From contig NZ_CP139419.1 in assembly GCF_034134805.1 (NCBI RefSeq), positions 930,001 to 994,000 on the forward strand: a DNA stretch of 64,000 nucleotides, in the 5' to 3' direction. The notes beneath the pieces were generated by a model, which saw only the letters and a list, made by a program, of their open reading frames with translations, had not been told where the DNA came from and did no database searches. Positions within the stretch are counted from its first letter, which is position 1; every line of letters begins with the position of its first letter. Origin of the DNA: Streptococcus sp. S5 (GTDB lineage: Bacteria; Bacillota; Bacilli; Lactobacillales; Streptococcaceae). The position numbers and the translations under genes were made by a program. Below, in pieces: positions 7,448 to 17,264 of the stretch.

Positions 7448-8131
7448 ATGACATATTCACAAGCATTTAAGTATGGCAACTTGGTTCTTCCAAGTGCCTT
7501 GCTTTTTCATTATCATGAATTGTTTGACCAAGCAGATGACTACTTGGTTTGGCAGTTTTTCTTCCTTCAAAATACGACCGGCCAAGAGGCTTTAACTCCC
7601 AATCAGATTGCTAGTCATCTGGGAAAAACGGTGACAGAGGTCAATCGGATTATGTCCAATTTGACTACCAAGGGACTCCTTCAATACCGGACCATTGAGC
7701 TCAATGGTGAGATTGAAGCCATCTTTGATGCGACCATTGCCTTGGAGCGCTTGGATGAGATTTTAGAAGCACAATCACAAGGGAAGGCACAAAGCGCGCC
7801 TGCTAAGGGAAATGTCATCAAGGACTTGGTGGAAACCTTCCAACAAGAACTGGGACGACTCTTGACACCTTTTGAGATTGAAGACCTGACTAAGACAGTA
7901 CGCGAGGATCAGACAGATCCAGATGTGATCAAGGCAGCATTACGAGAAGCTGTCTTTAACGGCAAGCCTCACTGGAAATATATCCAAGCCATTTTACGCA
8001 ACTGGCGCAGTGAAGGCATCAACAGCCTGGCCCAAGTAGAAGCGAAACTGCAAGAGCGTGAACAGGCTAATCCACGCAATGTGACAGTTTCAGATGATTT
8101 CTTGAAGGCCATGGATTTGTGGAAGGATTAA
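7448..8131 (+). CDS. dnaD: DnaD-family replication initiation protein
   Basis: A 227-residue protein with an N-terminal winged-helix region (about 1-100, including LTPNQIASHLGKTVTEVNRIMSNLTTKGL) and a C-terminal DnaD domain (about 130-205, ending in WKYIQAILRNWRSEGI with the YxxxILxxW signature). DnaD takes part in loading the replicative helicase at the origin and at restarted forks with DnaB/DnaI. The ribosome site AAGGGG sits five bases before the ATG. Placed right after metA with no terminator, it is probably co-transcribed. Confidence 0.9.
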   Translation: MTYSQAFKYGNLVLPSALLFHYHELFDQADDYLVWQFFFLQNTTGQEALTPNQIASHLGKTVTEVNRIMSNLTTKGLLQYRTIELNGEIEAIFDATIALERLDEILEAQSQGKAQSAPAKGNVIKDLVETFQQELGRLLTPFEIEDLTKTVREDQTDPDVIKAALREAVFNGKPHWKYIQAILRNWRSEGINSLAQVEAKLQEREQANPRNVTVSDDFLKAMDLWKD

Positions 8132-8149
8132 GAGGAGACGATTGATCAA

Positions 8150-9337
8150 TTGAAATGGGGAGATAAAAACAGACGCAGACGATTTAGATGGCTCTATCCG
8201 ACTATGTTAGTGGTCGGATTGTTTTTATTGTTTGGCATGATCAGCTTTTACTACGTACGGACCAACCTATTAACATCGGGCCTGTACCCAGTAGAAGAGA
8301 CTCTACTAGAGGCTGGCTATACCAAAACGAAGACAGGATTTCGTAAAAAAGATGCCAATGTAATCATTGACATCCAGTGGAACGCAAAAACAAAGGTATT
8401 TGATAAAAATCATTATCGCTTTAAAGCCCATCAAGAGACAACTTTCTGGAAGAAAACCTATGTGGATAAGGAAACACTTGAACGTTTGACCAATGGCCAG
8501 CTGTCTAACCAATATGGTTTCGTGCAGTACACCAAGGTTAATAAGAAAGATTGGCTAAGGGTTTCTCCAAGACTAATAGCCCACGCTGGAGGGACGGTCC
8601 GGGAGAAGGAGTACAATACGAAGTATACCAATTCCTTAGAGGCTTTACGGCAAAATTACAATCTCGGCCATCGCTTGTTTGAAATGGATTTTAATTTGAC
8701 TAGTGACAAGAAATTAGCTGCAGTTCATGATTGGCACCATTTTGGAAACAAAGATGATGTCGCACCTTCTTCTAAGGAATGGAAGAAATTTCAGGGTTAT
8801 GGTTCCCCAGAAACACCAAGTCGCTTTACGACCATGTTAATAGGAGATGTGTTTGATCAAATGATAATTAATCGAGATATGGTGTTGGTGACAGATATCA
8901 AATCGATGGAAATCTCTAAGGAAGATAGGATTACACAATTTAAAGAACTTGTTTCAGAAGCAAACAAGCGAGACAAAGAACTATTGGATCGTGTGATTCC
9001 ACAAATTTATCATCAAGAGATGTTCGGAGAAATCGAATCTATTTATCCTTTCAAGCACGTGATCTATACGCTCTACGCCTCACCAGATAGTGGAGAAGAA
9101 GTGCTGGATTTTATCGCCAAGCACAAGGAAATCGAGGCGGTGACCGTCCCTATCGACGATTCTCGCTTAACTCCTAAGTTTATCGAACAGGTACATAAAC
9201 TTGGAAAACGGGTCTATGTTCATACCATTCAAACCTATGAGAGCCTAACTAAGTATGCTGCGATCAATGTTGATGACTTTTACACTGGCTTATTGACTCC
9301 ACAGGATATGGCCGTGTATGAATCCGTATCAAAATAG
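8150..9337 (+). CDS. Membrane-anchored GDPD/PI-PLC-like phosphodiesterase
   Basis: A 395-residue protein starting at TTG (8150), preceded by AGAGGAG. The stretch before any later ATG already encodes the basic N-terminus and the start of the membrane segment (about 15-35). The remainder is extracytoplasmic with a phosphodiesterase barrel from about 140: LIAHAGG, TNSLEAL, FEMDFNLTSD and AAVHDWHHFG. These carry the first catalytic His, the Glu and Asp metal ligands, and the second His of the glycerophosphodiester phosphodiesterase/PI-PLC superfamily. The usual HRG with a following ENT is HAGG and TNS here, so the substrate is uncertain. A glycerophosphodiester or a polymer such as teichoic acid is possible. 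A bidirectional terminator follows. Confidence 0.75.
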   Translation: MKWGDKNRRRRFRWLYPTMLVVGLFLLFGMISFYYVRTNLLTSGLYPVEETLLEAGYTKTKTGFRKKDANVIIDIQWNAKTKVFDKNHYRFKAHQETTFWKKTYVDKETLERLTNGQLSNQYGFVQYTKVNKKDWLRVSPRLIAHAGGTVREKEYNTKYTNSLEALRQNYNLGHRLFEMDFNLTSDKKLAAVHDWHHFGNKDDVAPSSKEWKKFQGYGSPETPSRFTTMLIGDVFDQMIINRDMVLVTDIKSMEISKEDRITQFKELVSEANKRDKELLDRVIPQIYHQEMFGEIESIYPFKHVIYTLYASPDSGEEVLDFIAKHKEIEAVTVPIDDSRLTPKFIEQVHKLGKRVYVHTIQTYESLTKYAAINVDDFYTGLLTPQDMAVYESVSK

Positions 9338-9343
9338 AAAAAG

Positions 9344-9372
9344 ACTAGCACTTTATAAAAGTGCTAGTTTTT
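9344..9372. terminator. Bidirectional terminator between the phosphodiesterase gene and add
   Basis: A perfect 11-bp stem, ACTAGCACTTT (9344-9354) with AAAGTGCTAGT (9358-9368). A T run follows it and an A run precedes it, so it serves both converging genes. Confidence 0.9.
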
Positions 9373-9376
9373 GCAT

Positions 9377-10396
9377 TTATAGATGGTCTGCGTAGGCTTT
9401 TTTTAGTCTTCTAAGGAGTTCTTGTTTTTCCTCGTCACTGGCAAAGGAAGCCTGGATGGCATCGACATTGTGCTGGTAAAAGTCAGTTTCCTTGGTTTGG
9501 AAATGCTGATGGTAGAGGGCGTATTCCTTGGTGAGGTCGGTATCAGATACAGTCCGGTTATCGGTATTGATACTGATCCGAGCACCAGCTGCCTTCATCT
9601 TCAGATAAGGGAAATCTTCTAAAGTCGGTGCTGCTTTTGTCTGTAAGTTACTGGTTAAGCAGAGTTCACCGGTGACTTCATTTTCAACAAAAGACTGGAG
9701 TAGGGCTGGTTCATGAGATAGAGCCGTCACGTGGCCATTGCGTTTGATGCCAAAAGCAATCGATTGGGCTACAAAGTGTGGGCAATGACACTCACCTGCG
9801 TGAAGCGTCATCGGCCGATGGTAACTTTTGACTTGCTCGATTAAAGGTCGAATATCTTCTGGAGAGTAGTTGTGCTCATCCCCAGCAAAGTCAAACCCGA
9901 CAAATTCCTGATCCCTGACTTGGTTTGCTTCGGCAAGGATACGAGATGTGAGTTCTTGATCTGATTGGCGCATGCCACAGACCAAGGCTTTTGCAACAAT
10001 GCCAAATTCCTCCTGGGCTTGGCGTAGACCATCGCAGACAGCATCGATAGTTTCTGGGACGGTGAGTCCTTGGTCCATGGACAATTCTGGTGCGAAGCGG
10101 ACTTCGATGTAGACGACGTTTTCGAGAGCAGCTTGCTTGGCCACATCGTAAGCAGCAAGGGTCAAGGCTTCCTTGGTTTGAAGGAGGGGCCGAATGTAGT
10201 CAAAGGCCTCCAAATAGTCCAAAAGATTCTCACAGTGGGCAGGCGCAGTGACATGGTGCTTGAGCTCCTCATCGCTAGCGGGTAGGTCAATATTGGCCAT
10301 AGCGGCCAGCTGGCGAATGATTGGAAGCGACAAGGAACCGTCTAAGTGACAGTGAAGTTCTGTCTTTGCCAAACTATGAAAATCGATCGTGGACAT
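9377..10396 (-). CDS. add: Adenosine deaminase
   Basis: A 339-residue cytoplasmic zinc enzyme that converts adenosine to inosine for purine salvage. The metal-binding ELHCHLDGS (H15, H17) is near the N-terminus, HAGEC lies mid-protein with the third ligand region, and [10 protein letters not shown] near residue 285 carries the conserved catalytic Asp. The length is normal. AAGGAG precedes the ATG at 10396 on the minus strand. It is a single-gene unit, convergent with the phosphodiesterase gene and divergent from the glutathione transferase gene. Confidence 0.94.
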   Translation of the reverse strand: MSTIDFHSLAKTELHCHLDGSLSLPIIRQLAAMANIDLPASDEELKHHVTAPAHCENLLDYLEAFDYIRPLLQTKEALTLAAYDVAKQAALENVVYIEVRFAPELSMDQGLTVPETIDAVCDGLRQAQEEFGIVAKALVCGMRQSDQELTSRILAEANQVRDQEFVGFDFAGDEHNYSPEDIRPLIEQVKSYHRPMTLHAGECHCPHFVAQSIAFGIKRNGHVTALSHEPALLQSFVENEVTGELCLTSNLQTKAAPTLEDFPYLKMKAAGARISINTDNRTVSDTDLTKEYALYHQHFQTKETDFYQHNVDAIQASFASDEEKQELLRRLKKAYADHL

Positions 10397-10425
10397 GGTT
10401 TTCTCCTTAAAATTGTATTTTTTCT

Positions 10426-10453
10426 ATACTATCATTTTGACAAAAAAAGTCAA
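10426..10453 (-). promoter_or_regulatory. add: Likely add promoter
   Basis: On the minus strand TTGACT (10453-10448), a 16-base spacer and TAGTAT (about 10431-10426) resemble a promoter. The region also holds TTGAC and GTCAA as inverted arms around seven T. Confidence 0.45.
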
Positions 10454-10475
10454 GTAGCCTTCGCGTAGCAGATCT

Positions 10476-10504
10476 TTGAAAGGGAGCCCGATATTTGATA
10501 TGCT
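10476..10504 (+). promoter_or_regulatory. Promoter of the glutathione transferase gene
   Basis: TTGAAA (10476-10481), 17-base spacer, TATGCT (10499-10504). A small hairpin, CTAAG with CTTAG (10503-10517), sits at the expected transcript start. Confidence 0.55.
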
Positions 10505-10534
10505 AAGAGTAGCTTAGAAAAAAGGAGAAATGAG

Positions 10535-11323
10535 ATGTCAGACTATCAATTACCAGAAGTATGGGAAGTACCGAGTCAAATGGGAGGAGCCTGGGGTGGC
10601 TTGAACCAACCAACAGCAGGTGCCCGCTTTGAACAAACTCTTCCAAAAGGGGACCAGCCTTTCCAACTCTATACCCTTCCAACACCCAATGGGATCAAGG
10701 CTACCATTATGCTGGAGGAATTGAAAGAGCTGGGAGTGGATGCAGGCTATGACGCTTATCGGATCAAGATTGGTGAGGGAGATCAGTTTGGTAGTGACTT
10801 TGTAGCCATCAACCCAAACTCGAAAATTCCAGCCATGTTGGATCAATCAGGCGATCAAGCCATTCGTGTCTTTGAATCGGCCAATATCCTCCTGTATCTA
10901 GCAGAGAAATTTGGCCAATTAATCCCGACTGATCTGGCTAAACGGACAGAAGTGCTCAACTGGCTCTTCTGGCAGACGGGTGCGGCACCTTTCCTAGGGG
11001 GAGGCTTTGGTCATTTCTTCCACTATGCGCCTGAGAAAATCGAGTATGCCATCAACCGCTTTGCCATGGAAGCCAAACGTCAATTGGACTTACTGGACAA
11101 GGAGCTGGCCACCAAACCTTATATCGCAGGGGATGACTATACCATTGCAGATATCGCCATCTGGTCTTGGTATGGCCGTCTAGCCCAAGACAAGATCTGG
11201 GACCGTGCAGGGATTTTCCTAAATGTGAAGGAATACAAGCATCTGCAAGCATGGACAGAGAAAATCGCCAATCGCCCAGCTGTGAAACGTGGCTTGGAAG
11301 TAGACTATAAGGAAATTGACTAA
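10535..11323 (+). CDS. yghU: YghU-type glutathione S-transferase / disulfide-bond oxidoreductase
   Basis: A 262-residue cytoplasmic protein with a YghU-like N-terminal extension (VPSQMGGAWGGLNQPTAGAR). Next come a thioredoxin-fold domain (about 48-140: FQLYTLPTPNGIKATIMLEEL, NPNSKIPAML, ESANILLYLAEKFG) and the all-helical GST domain (about 145-255: LGGGFGHFFHYAPEKIEYAINRF, DYTIADIAIWSW). YghU proteins bind two glutathiones and reduce disulfides or organic hydroperoxides. The length is slightly shorter than the 288 residues of the E. coli protein. AAGGAG precedes the ATG. It is transcribed alone. Glutathione in streptococci is imported or made by GshAB, not encoded here. Confidence 0.88.
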   Translation: MSDYQLPEVWEVPSQMGGAWGGLNQPTAGARFEQTLPKGDQPFQLYTLPTPNGIKATIMLEELKELGVDAGYDAYRIKIGEGDQFGSDFVAINPNSKIPAMLDQSGDQAIRVFESANILLYLAEKFGQLIPTDLAKRTEVLNWLFWQTGAAPFLGGGFGHFFHYAPEKIEYAINRFAMEAKRQLDLLDKELATKPYIAGDDYTIADIAIWSWYGRLAQDKIWDRAGIFLNVKEYKHLQAWTEKIANRPAVKRGLEVDYKEID

Positions 11324-11354
11324 AGTCTAATATCGGCTTGTTGAGGATGATAGC

Positions 11355-11489
11355 GAGAGTTTCCGCCGTGAGTATAGCACATGAAACATATAAGTTTCAT
11401 GTGCCCGGAAGTTTTGAGACATTAGACTCAAAACTTAGTCATGGAACTTTGAAGAAGTTCGCTGACGTCCGGACTCACCTAAGGAAAGT
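11355..11489 (-). repeat. Structured intergenic element, family 1, copy A
   Basis: It fills most of the 270-base gap after yghU. Read on the minus strand it starts with CTTTCCTTAGGTGAGT (11488 downward), then CGGACGTCAGCGAACTTC and CATGACTAA. Two hairpins follow: CTCAAAACT/AGTTTTGAG (11410-11435, 9 bp) and GCACATGAAAC/GTTTCATGTGC (11377-11404, 11-bp stem, 6-base loop). It ends in CGGCGGAAAC. Copy B at 21238 has the same order and stem geometry with different stem sequences. Confidence 0.7.
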
Positions 11490-11516
11490 CTAAAGTAATA
11501 CCTTTCCATAATAGAC

Positions 11517-11540
11517 AAGGCGCCGTTGCGCCTTTTTTTA
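11517..11540 (+). terminator. Terminator before trmK
   Basis: AAGGCGC (11517-11523) pairs with GCGCCTT (11528-11534) around CGTT, followed by seven T. An extended -10, TGGTATACT (11553-11561), for trmK follows. Confidence 0.8.
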
Positions 11541-11593
11541 ATGGTGTAAACATGGTATACTTAAGGGTGGAATAAAAGTTTAGAAAGTATCAC

Positions 11594-12283
11594 ATGGAAT
11601 TTACAAAATTATCAAATCGCTTGGACTTGGTGGCTAGCTTCGTCCCAGAAGGAGCTCGTCTTCTAGATGTAGGGAGTGACCATGCTTATCTACCAATCTC
11701 CCTCTTACAAGAAGGCAAGATTGAGGCTGCCATTGCTGGGGAAGTGGTAGAGGGGCCCTATCAGTCTGCCCTGCAAAATGTCGCCGATAATGGCTTAGAG
11801 GACAAGATTGAAGTCCGCTTGGCCAATGGTTTGGCTGCCTTTGAACCAACAGATGGCATTTCCTGTATCACTATTGCCGGCATGGGCGGACGCTTGATTG
11901 CAGATATCTTAGCGGCAGGTCTTGAGAAATTAGCCAATGTCTATCGCTTGGTTCTGCAGCCCAATAATCGAGAGGATGAACTGCGGGCTTGGTTAGTCGA
12001 CCATAATTTCCGTATCGTCGATGAAGCTATCTTGGAAGAAAATGAGAAGTTCTATGAGATCCTCGTGGTCGAACAGGGTTCTCAGGAGTTGACAGCCAAG
12101 GAACTGCGTTTTGGTCCCTATTTGATGCGGGAACAAGCTCCAGCCTTTGTCCAAAAGTGGTCCAAGGAAGTAGAGAAATTAGCCTTTGCCTTGGGGCAGG
12201 TCCCAGTTGAGAATCAATCTGCCAGAGCATCGTTAGAAGAGCGAATCGCTCACATCAAGGAGGTTCTACATGTTAGCAAGTGA
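11594..12283 (+). CDS. trmK: tRNA (adenine-22-N1)-methyltransferase
   Basis: A 229-residue class I methyltransferase that uses S-adenosylmethionine to methylate A22 of tRNA. The nucleotide-binding motif [16 protein letters not shown] is at about residues 22-37. The family-specific [16 protein letters not shown] (about 91-106) and [16 protein letters not shown] (about 119-134) are clear TrmK signatures. The length is normal. It overlaps the next gene by 14 bases, forming the common trmK-nif3 pair. An extended -10 (TGGTATACT) sits about 30 bases upstream. Confidence 0.93.
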   Translation: MEFTKLSNRLDLVASFVPEGARLLDVGSDHAYLPISLLQEGKIEAAIAGEVVEGPYQSALQNVADNGLEDKIEVRLANGLAAFEPTDGISCITIAGMGGRLIADILAAGLEKLANVYRLVLQPNNREDELRAWLVDHNFRIVDEAILEENEKFYEILVVEQGSQELTAKELRFGPYLMREQAPAFVQKWSKEVEKLAFALGQVPVENQSARASLEERIAHIKEVLHVSK

Positions 12284-13067
12284 AGTCATCAAACGCTATG
12301 AAGCCTACTGTCCTCAGGAACTTTCCATGGACGGAGATGTCCGTGGGCTACAGGTCGGTACGCTGCAAAAAGACATCCATAAGGTCATGGTGGCCTTAGA
12401 TATCCGCGAGCAGACGGTGGCGGAAGCTATCGCCCATGGGGTGGACTTGATCATCGTCAAGCATGCGCCCATTTTCCGTCCCATCAAGGATTTGGTAGCC
12501 GATCGGGCTCAAAATCAGATCTATATCGACTTGATCAAGCACGATATCGCAGTCTATGTCAGCCATACCAATATTGACATTGTTCCAGATGGGCTCAACG
12601 ATTGGTTCTGCCAGCTCTTGGACATTGAAGATGCAGAGCCCCTCAGCATGACAGGAGAAGGAATCGGAATCGGCCGGATTGGTCGGGTACCCGCCCAAAC
12701 CTTTGGCCAGTTGGCTGACAAGGTCAAAGAAACCTTTGGCTTAGATGCTTTGCGCATAGTCAGTTATGATCAGGCGGATTTGGATCGGGTTATTGAGCGT
12801 GTCGCTATCTGTGGAGGAAGTGGCCAGTCCTTTTACAAGGATGCTCTCTCCAAGGGAGCAGAGGTCTATATCACCGGAGATATCTACTATCACACGGCTC
12901 AGGACATGCTGAGCGATGGCCTCTTAGCCTTGGATCCAGGACACCATATCGAAGTTCTTTTTGTGTCAAAATTAGTAGAAAAGCTCAATCAGTGGAAGGC
13001 TGAGGAAGCCTGGGAGATTGAAGTGATTGGCAGTCAAGCCAGCACCAATCCTTTTTACCATATCTAA
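12270..13067 (+). CDS. Nif3-like dinuclear metal-centre hexameric protein (YqfO family)
   Basis: A 265-residue protein of the NIF3 family, which forms hexameric rings with a dinuclear metal site. Its substrate is unsettled; GTP cyclohydrolase I type 2 is a common but doubtful name. Metal-ligand regions are visible: [12 protein letters not shown] (about 61-72) and [19 protein letters not shown] (about 92-110), which would supply His and Asp ligands. [10 protein letters not shown] (about 209) and DPGHHIEV (about 228) complete the set near the C-terminus. The start at 12270 lies inside trmK behind AAGGAGG. It lacks the central PII-like insertion of longer YqfO proteins. Confidence 0.9.
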   Translation: MLASEVIKRYEAYCPQELSMDGDVRGLQVGTLQKDIHKVMVALDIREQTVAEAIAHGVDLIIVKHAPIFRPIKDLVADRAQNQIYIDLIKHDIAVYVSHTNIDIVPDGLNDWFCQLLDIEDAEPLSMTGEGIGIGRIGRVPAQTFGQLADKVKETFGLDALRIVSYDQADLDRVIERVAICGGSGQSFYKDALSKGAEVYITGDIYYHTAQDMLSDGLLALDPGHHIEVLFVSKLVEKLNQWKAEEAWEIEVIGSQASTNPFYHI

Positions 13068-13073
13068 GGGGTC

Positions 13074-14165
13074 ATGATGAAAGTTGCCATTATTGGTGCA
13101 GGGATCGTGGGATCCACTGCAGCCTATTATTTATCCAAAGAAGCACAAGTGGATGTGACCGTCTATGACCATGGAGTCGGCCAAGCAACTAAGGCGGCTG
13201 CTGGCATTATCAGTCCCTGGTTTTCCAAACGGCGGAATAAGGCTTGGTATCGCCTGGCTCGTCTTGGAGCAGACTTTTACCAAGAATTGGTAGAAGACCT
13301 GGCCAAGGACGGAATTAAAACAGATTTTTATCAGCAGACTGGCGTCTATCTCCTCAAGAAAAATGAGGAAAAATTAGACGATCTCTATCAGTTGGGGCTG
13401 AGTCGACGAGAAGAATCTCCCTTAATCGGGGACTTGGCGATTTTGACTAAGGAAGAAGTAGCCCAGCAATTCCCAGGACTACAAGGCTTTGAGAAGCTCC
13501 TTTATGCCTCAGGTGGAGCTCATGTGGAGGGAGCACTTTTGACGGAAACCCTTCTTAAAGCCAGTGGGGCACGAGTGATCAAGGAAGAGGTTGCTCTATC
13601 AGTCTCGGATCATAGCTATCAGATTGCTGGTGAAAACTATGACCAAGTCATCCTAGCAACAGGGGCCTGGCTGGGGCAAATCCTCGATCCACTTGGCTAC
13701 CAAGTCGATGTCCGTCCGCAAAAAGGACAGTTGAGGGATTATCAGTTAGACCTAGATACTGATGATTATCCTGTGGTCATGCCTGAAGGAGAGCTGGATA
13801 TCATTCCATTTCAGCAGGGCAAGATCAGTATGGGAGCCACCCATGAAAATGAGATGGGCTTTGACCTGACGGTGGATCAAGTTCTTCTAAATCAGATGGA
13901 AACAGAGGCCTTGACCTATTATCCAGAACTCGCTCAAGCGGAAGTTATCGGGGAGCGCGTGGGAACTCGTGCCTACACCAGTGACTTTTCACCATTCTGG
14001 GGAACTGTTCCTGATCAAGCAGGCCTCTATGTCGCTAGTGGACTAGGTTCGTCCGGACTCACAACTGGTCCCCTCATTGGTTGGCATCTAGCCCAACTCG
14101 TAGCAGGAGGAAACCTGCGCTTAGATCCAGCGGATTATCCAGTTGAACAATATGTGAAGAAGTAG
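13074..14165 (+). CDS. FAD-dependent amino-acid-oxidase-type enzyme (DadA/ThiO-like)
   Basis: A 363-residue oxidoreductase. The dinucleotide-binding fold is at the N-terminus (VAIIGAGIVGSTAAYYLSK, about 3-21). A D-amino-acid-oxidase domain follows, with GIISPWF, VILATGAWLGQ (about 193-203), RPQKGQL and the C-terminal FAD-contact ASGLGSSGLTTGP (about 324-336). It could deaminate glycine or a D-amino acid; no thi genes lie nearby, so a thiamine role is not supported. ATG at 13077 is an alternative start one codon later. It follows the Nif3-like gene by six bases and is probably the last gene of the trmK operon. Confidence 0.82.
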   Translation: MMKVAIIGAGIVGSTAAYYLSKEAQVDVTVYDHGVGQATKAAAGIISPWFSKRRNKAWYRLARLGADFYQELVEDLAKDGIKTDFYQQTGVYLLKKNEEKLDDLYQLGLSRREESPLIGDLAILTKEEVAQQFPGLQGFEKLLYASGGAHVEGALLTETLLKASGARVIKEEVALSVSDHSYQIAGENYDQVILATGAWLGQILDPLGYQVDVRPQKGQLRDYQLDLDTDDYPVVMPEGELDIIPFQQGKISMGATHENEMGFDLTVDQVLLNQMETEALTYYPELAQAEVIGERVGTRAYTSDFSPFWGTVPDQAGLYVASGLGSSGLTTGPLIGWHLAQLVAGGNLRLDPADYPVEQYVKK

Positions 14166-14242
14166 GCTGGGACAGAAGTCCTAGCCTCTCAATTTTCTTT
14201 GGATTGTCGAGCAAGACGCAGTGGTTGAGTGGGCTCTACTAC
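14164..14242 (+). repeat. 170-bp dispersed repeat, truncated copy R1
   Basis: It begins AGGCTGGGACAGAAGTCCTA, as the three full copies do, and matches them through CTCTACTAC at 14242, then diverges. The 14243-14340 remainder holds nothing I recognise. Confidence 0.85.
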
Positions 14243-14340
14243 AAGGTAAGATTTTCAGACGGCTCAGTCAAGGAGCAGTAATCTATTTGAATCATGAGTA
14301 AGACCAATGCTAACAATTCTACAACTCTCATATCCTGTCA

Positions 14341-14376
14341 TCACCTTGTAACATAAATGCAAGGTGACTTTTTTAT
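14341..14376 (+). terminator. Terminator before rfbA
   Basis: TCACCTTG (14341-14348) pairs with CAAGGTGA (14360-14367), then CTTTTTTAT. An extended -10, TGATAAAAT (14384-14392), for rfbA follows. Confidence 0.7.
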
Positions 14377-14425
14377 ATAAACATGATAAAATAAGGGTAA
14401 TGACTACGTAGAAAGGCCTAACATT

Positions 14426-15295
14426 ATGAAAGGTATTATTTTAGCAGGGGGCTCAGGAACTCGCTTGTATCCATTGACACGTGCGGCTTCTAAACAATTG
14501 ATGCCCATTTATGACAAACCAATGATCTACTATCCGCTGTCAACCCTTATGTTGGCTGGGATCAAAGATATCCTGATTATCTCGACTCCTCAAGACTTAC
14601 CTCGTTTTGAAGAGCTTCTTGGAGATGGTTCTGAGCTAGGAATTTCTCTCTCTTATGCAGAGCAACCAAGTCCTGATGGTTTGGCGCAAGCCTTCATCAT
14701 CGGAGAAGACTTTATTGGTGACGACCACGTTGCCCTCATCCTTGGGGATAATATCTTCCACGGAAATGGCTTAACCAAGATGTTGCAACGGGCAGAAGCG
14801 AAGGAAAAAGGAGCGACTGTCTTTGGTTACCAAGTTAAAGATCCTGAACGCTTTGGTGTGGTAGAGTTTGACGCGGATATGAATGCTATCTCTATCGAGG
14901 AAAAACCAGAACATCCAAAATCCAACTTTGCAGTGACCGGACTTTACTTCTATGACAATGATGTGGTAGAAATTGCCAAAAACATCAAACCAAGCCCTCG
15001 TGGCGAGCTTGAAATCACTGATGTTAACAAGGCCTATTTGGAGCGTGGAGATCTCTCTGTTGAGCTCATGGGCCGTGGCTTTGCATGGTTGGATACTGGA
15101 ACTCACGAAAGTCTCTTGCAAGCATCTCAATATATCGAAACTGTTCAACGCTTGCAAAATGTCCAAGTGGCTAACCTTGAGGAAATTGCCTATCGCATGG
15201 GTTATATCACTAAAGAACAAGTCCATGAATTAGCGCAATCATTGAAGAAAAACGAATACGGACAATACTTGCTCCGTTTGATTGGAGAAGCATAA
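14426..15295 (+). CDS. rfbA: Glucose-1-phosphate thymidylyltransferase
   Basis: A 289-residue enzyme joining dTTP and glucose-1-phosphate to make dTDP-glucose, the first step towards dTDP-L-rhamnose for streptococcal rhamnose polysaccharides. The signature [18 protein letters not shown] is at the N-terminus, with the nucleotide and sugar sites in [26 protein letters not shown] and EKPEHPKSN. The length is standard. Its TAA overlaps the ATG of rfbC. The operon lacks rfbD (rmlD), which must be elsewhere. Confidence 0.96.
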   Translation: MKGIILAGGSGTRLYPLTRAASKQLMPIYDKPMIYYPLSTLMLAGIKDILIISTPQDLPRFEELLGDGSELGISLSYAEQPSPDGLAQAFIIGEDFIGDDHVALILGDNIFHGNGLTKMLQRAEAKEKGATVFGYQVKDPERFGVVEFDADMNAISIEEKPEHPKSNFAVTGLYFYDNDVVEIAKNIKPSPRGELEITDVNKAYLERGDLSVELMGRGFAWLDTGTHESLLQASQYIETVQRLQNVQVANLEEIAYRMGYITKEQVHELAQSLKKNEYGQYLLRLIGEA

Positions 15296-15888
15296 TGACG
15301 GAACAATTTTTTGATAAAGAATTAGCAGCCCGCAAAATTGAAGCCATCCCAGGCTTGATGGAGTTTGATATTCCAGTGCGCGGGGATAACCGTGGTTGGT
15401 TTAAAGAAAACTTCCAAAAAGAGAAAATGCTTCCCCTTGGATTCCCTGAAAGCTTCTTTGCAGAAGGCAAGTTGCAAAACAATATTTCATTCTCTCGTAA
15501 GAATGTTTTGCGTGGCTTGCATGCAGAGCCATGGGACAAGTACATCTCTGTAGCAGATGAAGGTAAGGTTCTTGGAACTTGGGTAGACCTTCGTGAAGGC
15601 GATAGCTTTGGGAACACCTACCAAACTGTGATTGACGCCTCTAAAGGGATCTTCGTACCTCGTGGCGTAGCCAATGGCTTCCAAGTCTTGTCTGACAAAG
15701 TGGCCTACAGCTATTTGGTCAATGACTACTGGGCATTGGAGCTCAAGCCAAAATATGCTTTTGTCAACTACGCAGACCCAAGCCTAGACATTCAATGGGA
15801 AAACTTGGAAGAAGCAGAAGTTTCAGAAGCAGACAAGAACCACCCATTGCTCAAAGATGTCAAACCCCTAAAAGCAGAAGATTTGTAA
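15295..15888 (+). CDS. rfbC: dTDP-4-dehydrorhamnose 3,5-epimerase
   Basis: A 197-residue cupin-fold epimerase, the third enzyme of dTDP-rhamnose synthesis. FDIPVRGDNRGWFKENFQKE (about 24-43) and SRKNVLRGLHAEPWDKYISV (about 66-85, catalytic-His region) are typical. GIFVPRGVANGFQVLSD and YSYLVNDYW follow. It belongs to the streptococcal long form without the usual HYQ motif (here LHAEP). It is coupled to rfbA by a one-base overlap. Between it and rfbB a 200-base structured element is inserted. Confidence 0.93.
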   Translation: MTEQFFDKELAARKIEAIPGLMEFDIPVRGDNRGWFKENFQKEKMLPLGFPESFFAEGKLQNNISFSRKNVLRGLHAEPWDKYISVADEGKVLGTWVDLREGDSFGNTYQTVIDASKGIFVPRGVANGFQVLSDKVAYSYLVNDYWALELKPKYAFVNYADPSLDIQWENLEEAEVSEADKNHPLLKDVKPLKAEDL

Positions 15889-15895
15889 GAATGAA

Positions 15896-16062
15896 CCTTG
15901 CAGAGCAGTATCGCGACTGCAAGGAGCCTGGTAGGATTGTTCCTGCCCTAGTGGAAACAAGATTGCCGTAGGGAATCTTGTAGGGAAATCCGGAGACTTC
16001 GGCTTCCGATTGAGCCATGAAACCGAAGGGTTGCTGGCATCCCCCACTAGCTAAAGGAAAAA
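15896..16062 (-). repeat. Structured intergenic element, probable diverged family 1 copy C
   Basis: It fills the rfbC-rfbB gap. Read on the minus strand it has TTTCCTTTAGCTAGTGG, GGGATGCCAGC, ACCCTTCGGTTTCATGGCT (16060 to about 16012). This parallels the opening block of copies A and B. Further paired segments follow, the clearest being CCTTGCAG (15896-15903) with CTGCAAGG (15917-15924). Similarity outside the opening block is weak. Confidence 0.45.
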
Positions 16063-16072
16063 TCAAAACTAA

Positions 16073-17137
<1,065 letters not shown>

Positions 17138-17145
17138 TAATGAAG

Positions 17146-17182
17146 AAAGTCCAAGCGGAAAATTGCTTGGACTTTTTCTTTT
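17146..17182 (+). terminator. Terminator of the rfb genes
   Basis: A perfect 11-bp stem, AAAGTCCAAGC (17146-17156) with GCTTGGACTTT (17165-17175), followed by a T-rich tail. Confidence 0.9.
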
Positions 17183-17216
17183 ATTTTCTGAAAATAAGTG
17201 ATTACCCTTTCATCTA

Positions 17217-17225
17217 TGGTATAAT
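17217..17225 (+). promoter_or_regulatory. Extended -10 promoter, first twin gene
   Basis: TGGTATAAT: perfect TATAAT (17220-17225) with TG extension. The same sequence precedes the second twin at 18410. Confidence 0.65.
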
Positions 17226-17264
17226 AGGATCAGTTTGAAAATATTTATCGATTAGGAGGAATAG

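Noticed and set aside
14771-15226. A 151-codon minus-strand frame inside rfbA
   Set aside because: Antisense shadow of a confidently identified gene.
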